Shown: in pieces, positions 14,352 to 15,424 of the stretch | Layout: every line of letters starts with the position of its first letter | Numbering within the stretch: position 1 is the first letter of the stretch | NCBI GenBank assembly: GCA_018830405.1 | Contig: JAHJSF010000060.1 | Span: 1 to 15,424 of the forward strand | Direction of reading: 5' to 3' | Origin: Nitrospinota bacterium | GTDB lineage: Bacteria > Nitrospinota > Nitrospinia > UBA9942 > JAHJSF01 | Length of the DNA stretch: 15,424 nt | Made by a program: the position numbers and the translations under genes | The notes under the pieces: generated by a model | What the model was told of the DNA's origin: nothing | What the model saw: only the letters and a program-made list of their open reading frames with translations | Databases searched by the model: none

Positions 14352-15379
14352 TCCACCCCCAACATCATGCAGTTTAAGCCGCTTCCTATGCCGAGGAAGG
14401 CTACCTTGTCGCCTGACTCAAGAAATCCTCTTTCGTCGGCAATTGCGGCGGTTATAGGGAGTGATACCGTTCCTATATTCCCCAGATATGGATAGGTTGA
14501 GTAATCTTTCTCTTTCGGAACTCCGATTGTTTTAAGAACGGTGTCCTGATGTCCCGATCCCACCTGGTGACATATTGTCTTATCAACATCGTCGGACTGC
14601 CAACTAATCTCTTTCAAAAATGCCTCCCACGTCTTGGCTCCCAGGGCAACCCCATATTTAAGGACAGAGACGGAGTCGGTAGTCATATTTTCAAAACCGA
14701 TCTCCTTATCCGGATACCACCGGCAGAGGTTGTTATATTCAGGGGCCGCTTTTGATATCCCCCCCACTATTTTTTTGGCCTGACTGTTGCCGAACGAACC
14801 ATCGGTAAGGATAACTGCCACCCCACCTGAACCACCGGTTAGTGTGGCGATGGAGGTAATAAATAGTTCCATCCTTGGATCGTTTATCATCCTGGCAATC
14901 ATGATATCGTTTATCTCTCTGGCCGATTCACAGGAGACAACCATACCGGCCTTTATCTGCCCCAGCTCTATCTGGTTGGCAATCTCTATAATCCCATTGA
15001 GGACACCGAGGCAGGCGTTACTCAAGTCATATACGAGGGCATCTTCTCCTATGTTGAGGCCTTCGGCAACTCTACAGGCGGTGGCCGGTTCAAACCCCTC
15101 CCGGCATACAGCGGCGTATATGAGTGTTCCGATATCATCAGGTGAAACATTGGAATTTTCAAGTGCCTTATGACCAGCGGCGATTGCCCCATCAGAAACG
15201 CGATAGTTAGGTTCCCACCAGCGTCTCTCCCTGATACCGGTCATGGCCTGAAGCTGGCCTTTTGAAATACGTAGCTTTTGGTAAACAGGGGTGAGCCTGT
15301 CTTCCAATTCTTTCGTGCTTACAACCACAGGAGGAAGTTCATACCCTATAGAATCTATATATACCTTTGAATATCTCAT
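14345..15379 (-). CDS. oleA: OleA, thiolase-fold long-chain acyl-CoA condensing enzyme
   Basis: A 344-residue KAS III/thiolase-fold enzyme. OleA joins two fatty acyl-CoAs head to head by a non-decarboxylative Claisen condensation and gives a long-chain beta-keto acid, the first step to bacterial olefins. The catalytic residues are visible: nucleophile C123 in LSNACLGVLNG, H271 in ICHQVGSGHQD, and N301 in YLGNIGTVSLP. E97 in CREGFEPAT sits 26 residues before the cysteine, and His and Asn are 30 apart. The same spacings hold in Xanthomonas OleA (E117/C143, H285/N315). The glutamate reaching across the dimer separates OleA from ordinary FabH. The start ATG at 15379 gives a normal N-terminus, but its ribosome-binding site is weak. 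It is translated just ahead of oleB. oleC and oleD are not seen downstream. Confidence 0.93.
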   Translation of the reverse strand: MRYSKVYIDSIGYELPPVVVSTKELEDRLTPVYQKLRISKGQLQAMTGIRERRWWEPNYRVSDGAIAAGHKALENSNVSPDDIGTLIYAAVCREGFEPATACRVAEGLNIGEDALVYDLSNACLGVLNGIIEIANQIELGQIKAGMVVSCESAREINDIMIARMINDPRMELFITSIATLTGGSGGVAVILTDGSFGNSQAKKIVGGISKAAPEYNNLCRWYPDKEIGFENMTTDSVSVLKYGVALGAKTWEAFLKEISWQSDDVDKTICHQVGSGHQDTVLKTIGVPKEKDYSTYPYLGNIGTVSLPITAAIADERGFLESGDKVAFLGIGSGLNCMMLGVEW

Positions 15380-15424
15380 TTAATTTTTAACCTTTAATAA
15401 CCTGTCACCCTCACCCCAACCCTC
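15380..15424. other. Window-end intergenic, upstream of oleA
   Basis: Only 45 bases remain. The last ones read ctcaccccaaccctc, which resembles the beginning of a C-rich intergenic repeat found in many Gram-negative genomes (usually followed by a G-rich complementary arm). The other arm would lie outside the window, so this cannot be confirmed. An oleA promoter is not visible in the part shown. Confidence 0.25.

Overview
The window looks like a piece of chromosome from a Gram-negative, free-living bacterium of moderate GC content. The gene mix (secreted RTX adhesin, UvrA, KefB-type antiporter, glycogen phosphorylase, OleA/OleB head-to-head condensation enzymes, a REP-type transposase flanked by the 'ggggtcaggtcttgca' repeat) would suit a deltaproteobacterial, Nitrospirota-like or planctomycete-like genome. 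The sequence alone does not settle the lineage, and I place no weight on a genus.

Layout. (1) 1-2481 (+): the 3' part of a very repetitive RTX (calcium-binding) secreted protein, open at the left edge. (2) 2514-3823: a short lysine-rich gene that runs into a RAYT/REP transposase element (2753-3732). The element has near-perfect 27-bp inverted ends, and its left end is present twice. A coding remnant just right of the element can be joined in frame to the short gene, so the element probably split a gene of about 107 codons. (3) 3813-4406 (-): tsaC, tRNA threonylcarbamoyl-AMP synthase. (4) 4554-9365 (+): a KefB-type antiporter followed 18 nt later by uvrA, then glgP at 9448-11913. uvrA has no ATG, GTG or TTG start in the right place; the best start by homology and ribosome-binding site is a rare ATT at 6555. 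(5) 11931-12153 (-): tRNA-Gln(CTG) and tRNA-Glu(CTC), expressed from a near-consensus sigma70 promoter at 12170-12198. (6) 12261-13052 (-): a six-helix membrane protein of a DUF998-like family, preceded by a 429-base AT-rich region with palindromes and a candidate promoter. (7) 13482-15379 (-): oleA and oleB, overlapping by 7 bases and complete in catalytic residues. No oleC or oleD follows them in the window.

How the genes fit together. Most of the window is housekeeping: tRNA modification, ion/pH homeostasis, DNA repair, glycogen breakdown and tRNAs. The accessory parts are the RTX protein, the REP transposase insertion, the membrane-protein island and the oleAB pair, which makes beta-keto acids and processes beta-lactones on the way to long-chain olefins. 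I see no CRISPR array, prophage, toxin-antitoxin module or clear defence system. The observations most worth following are the ATT start of uvrA, the gene apparently split by the RAYT element, the oleAB pair lacking oleCD, and the structured leader before the membrane protein.
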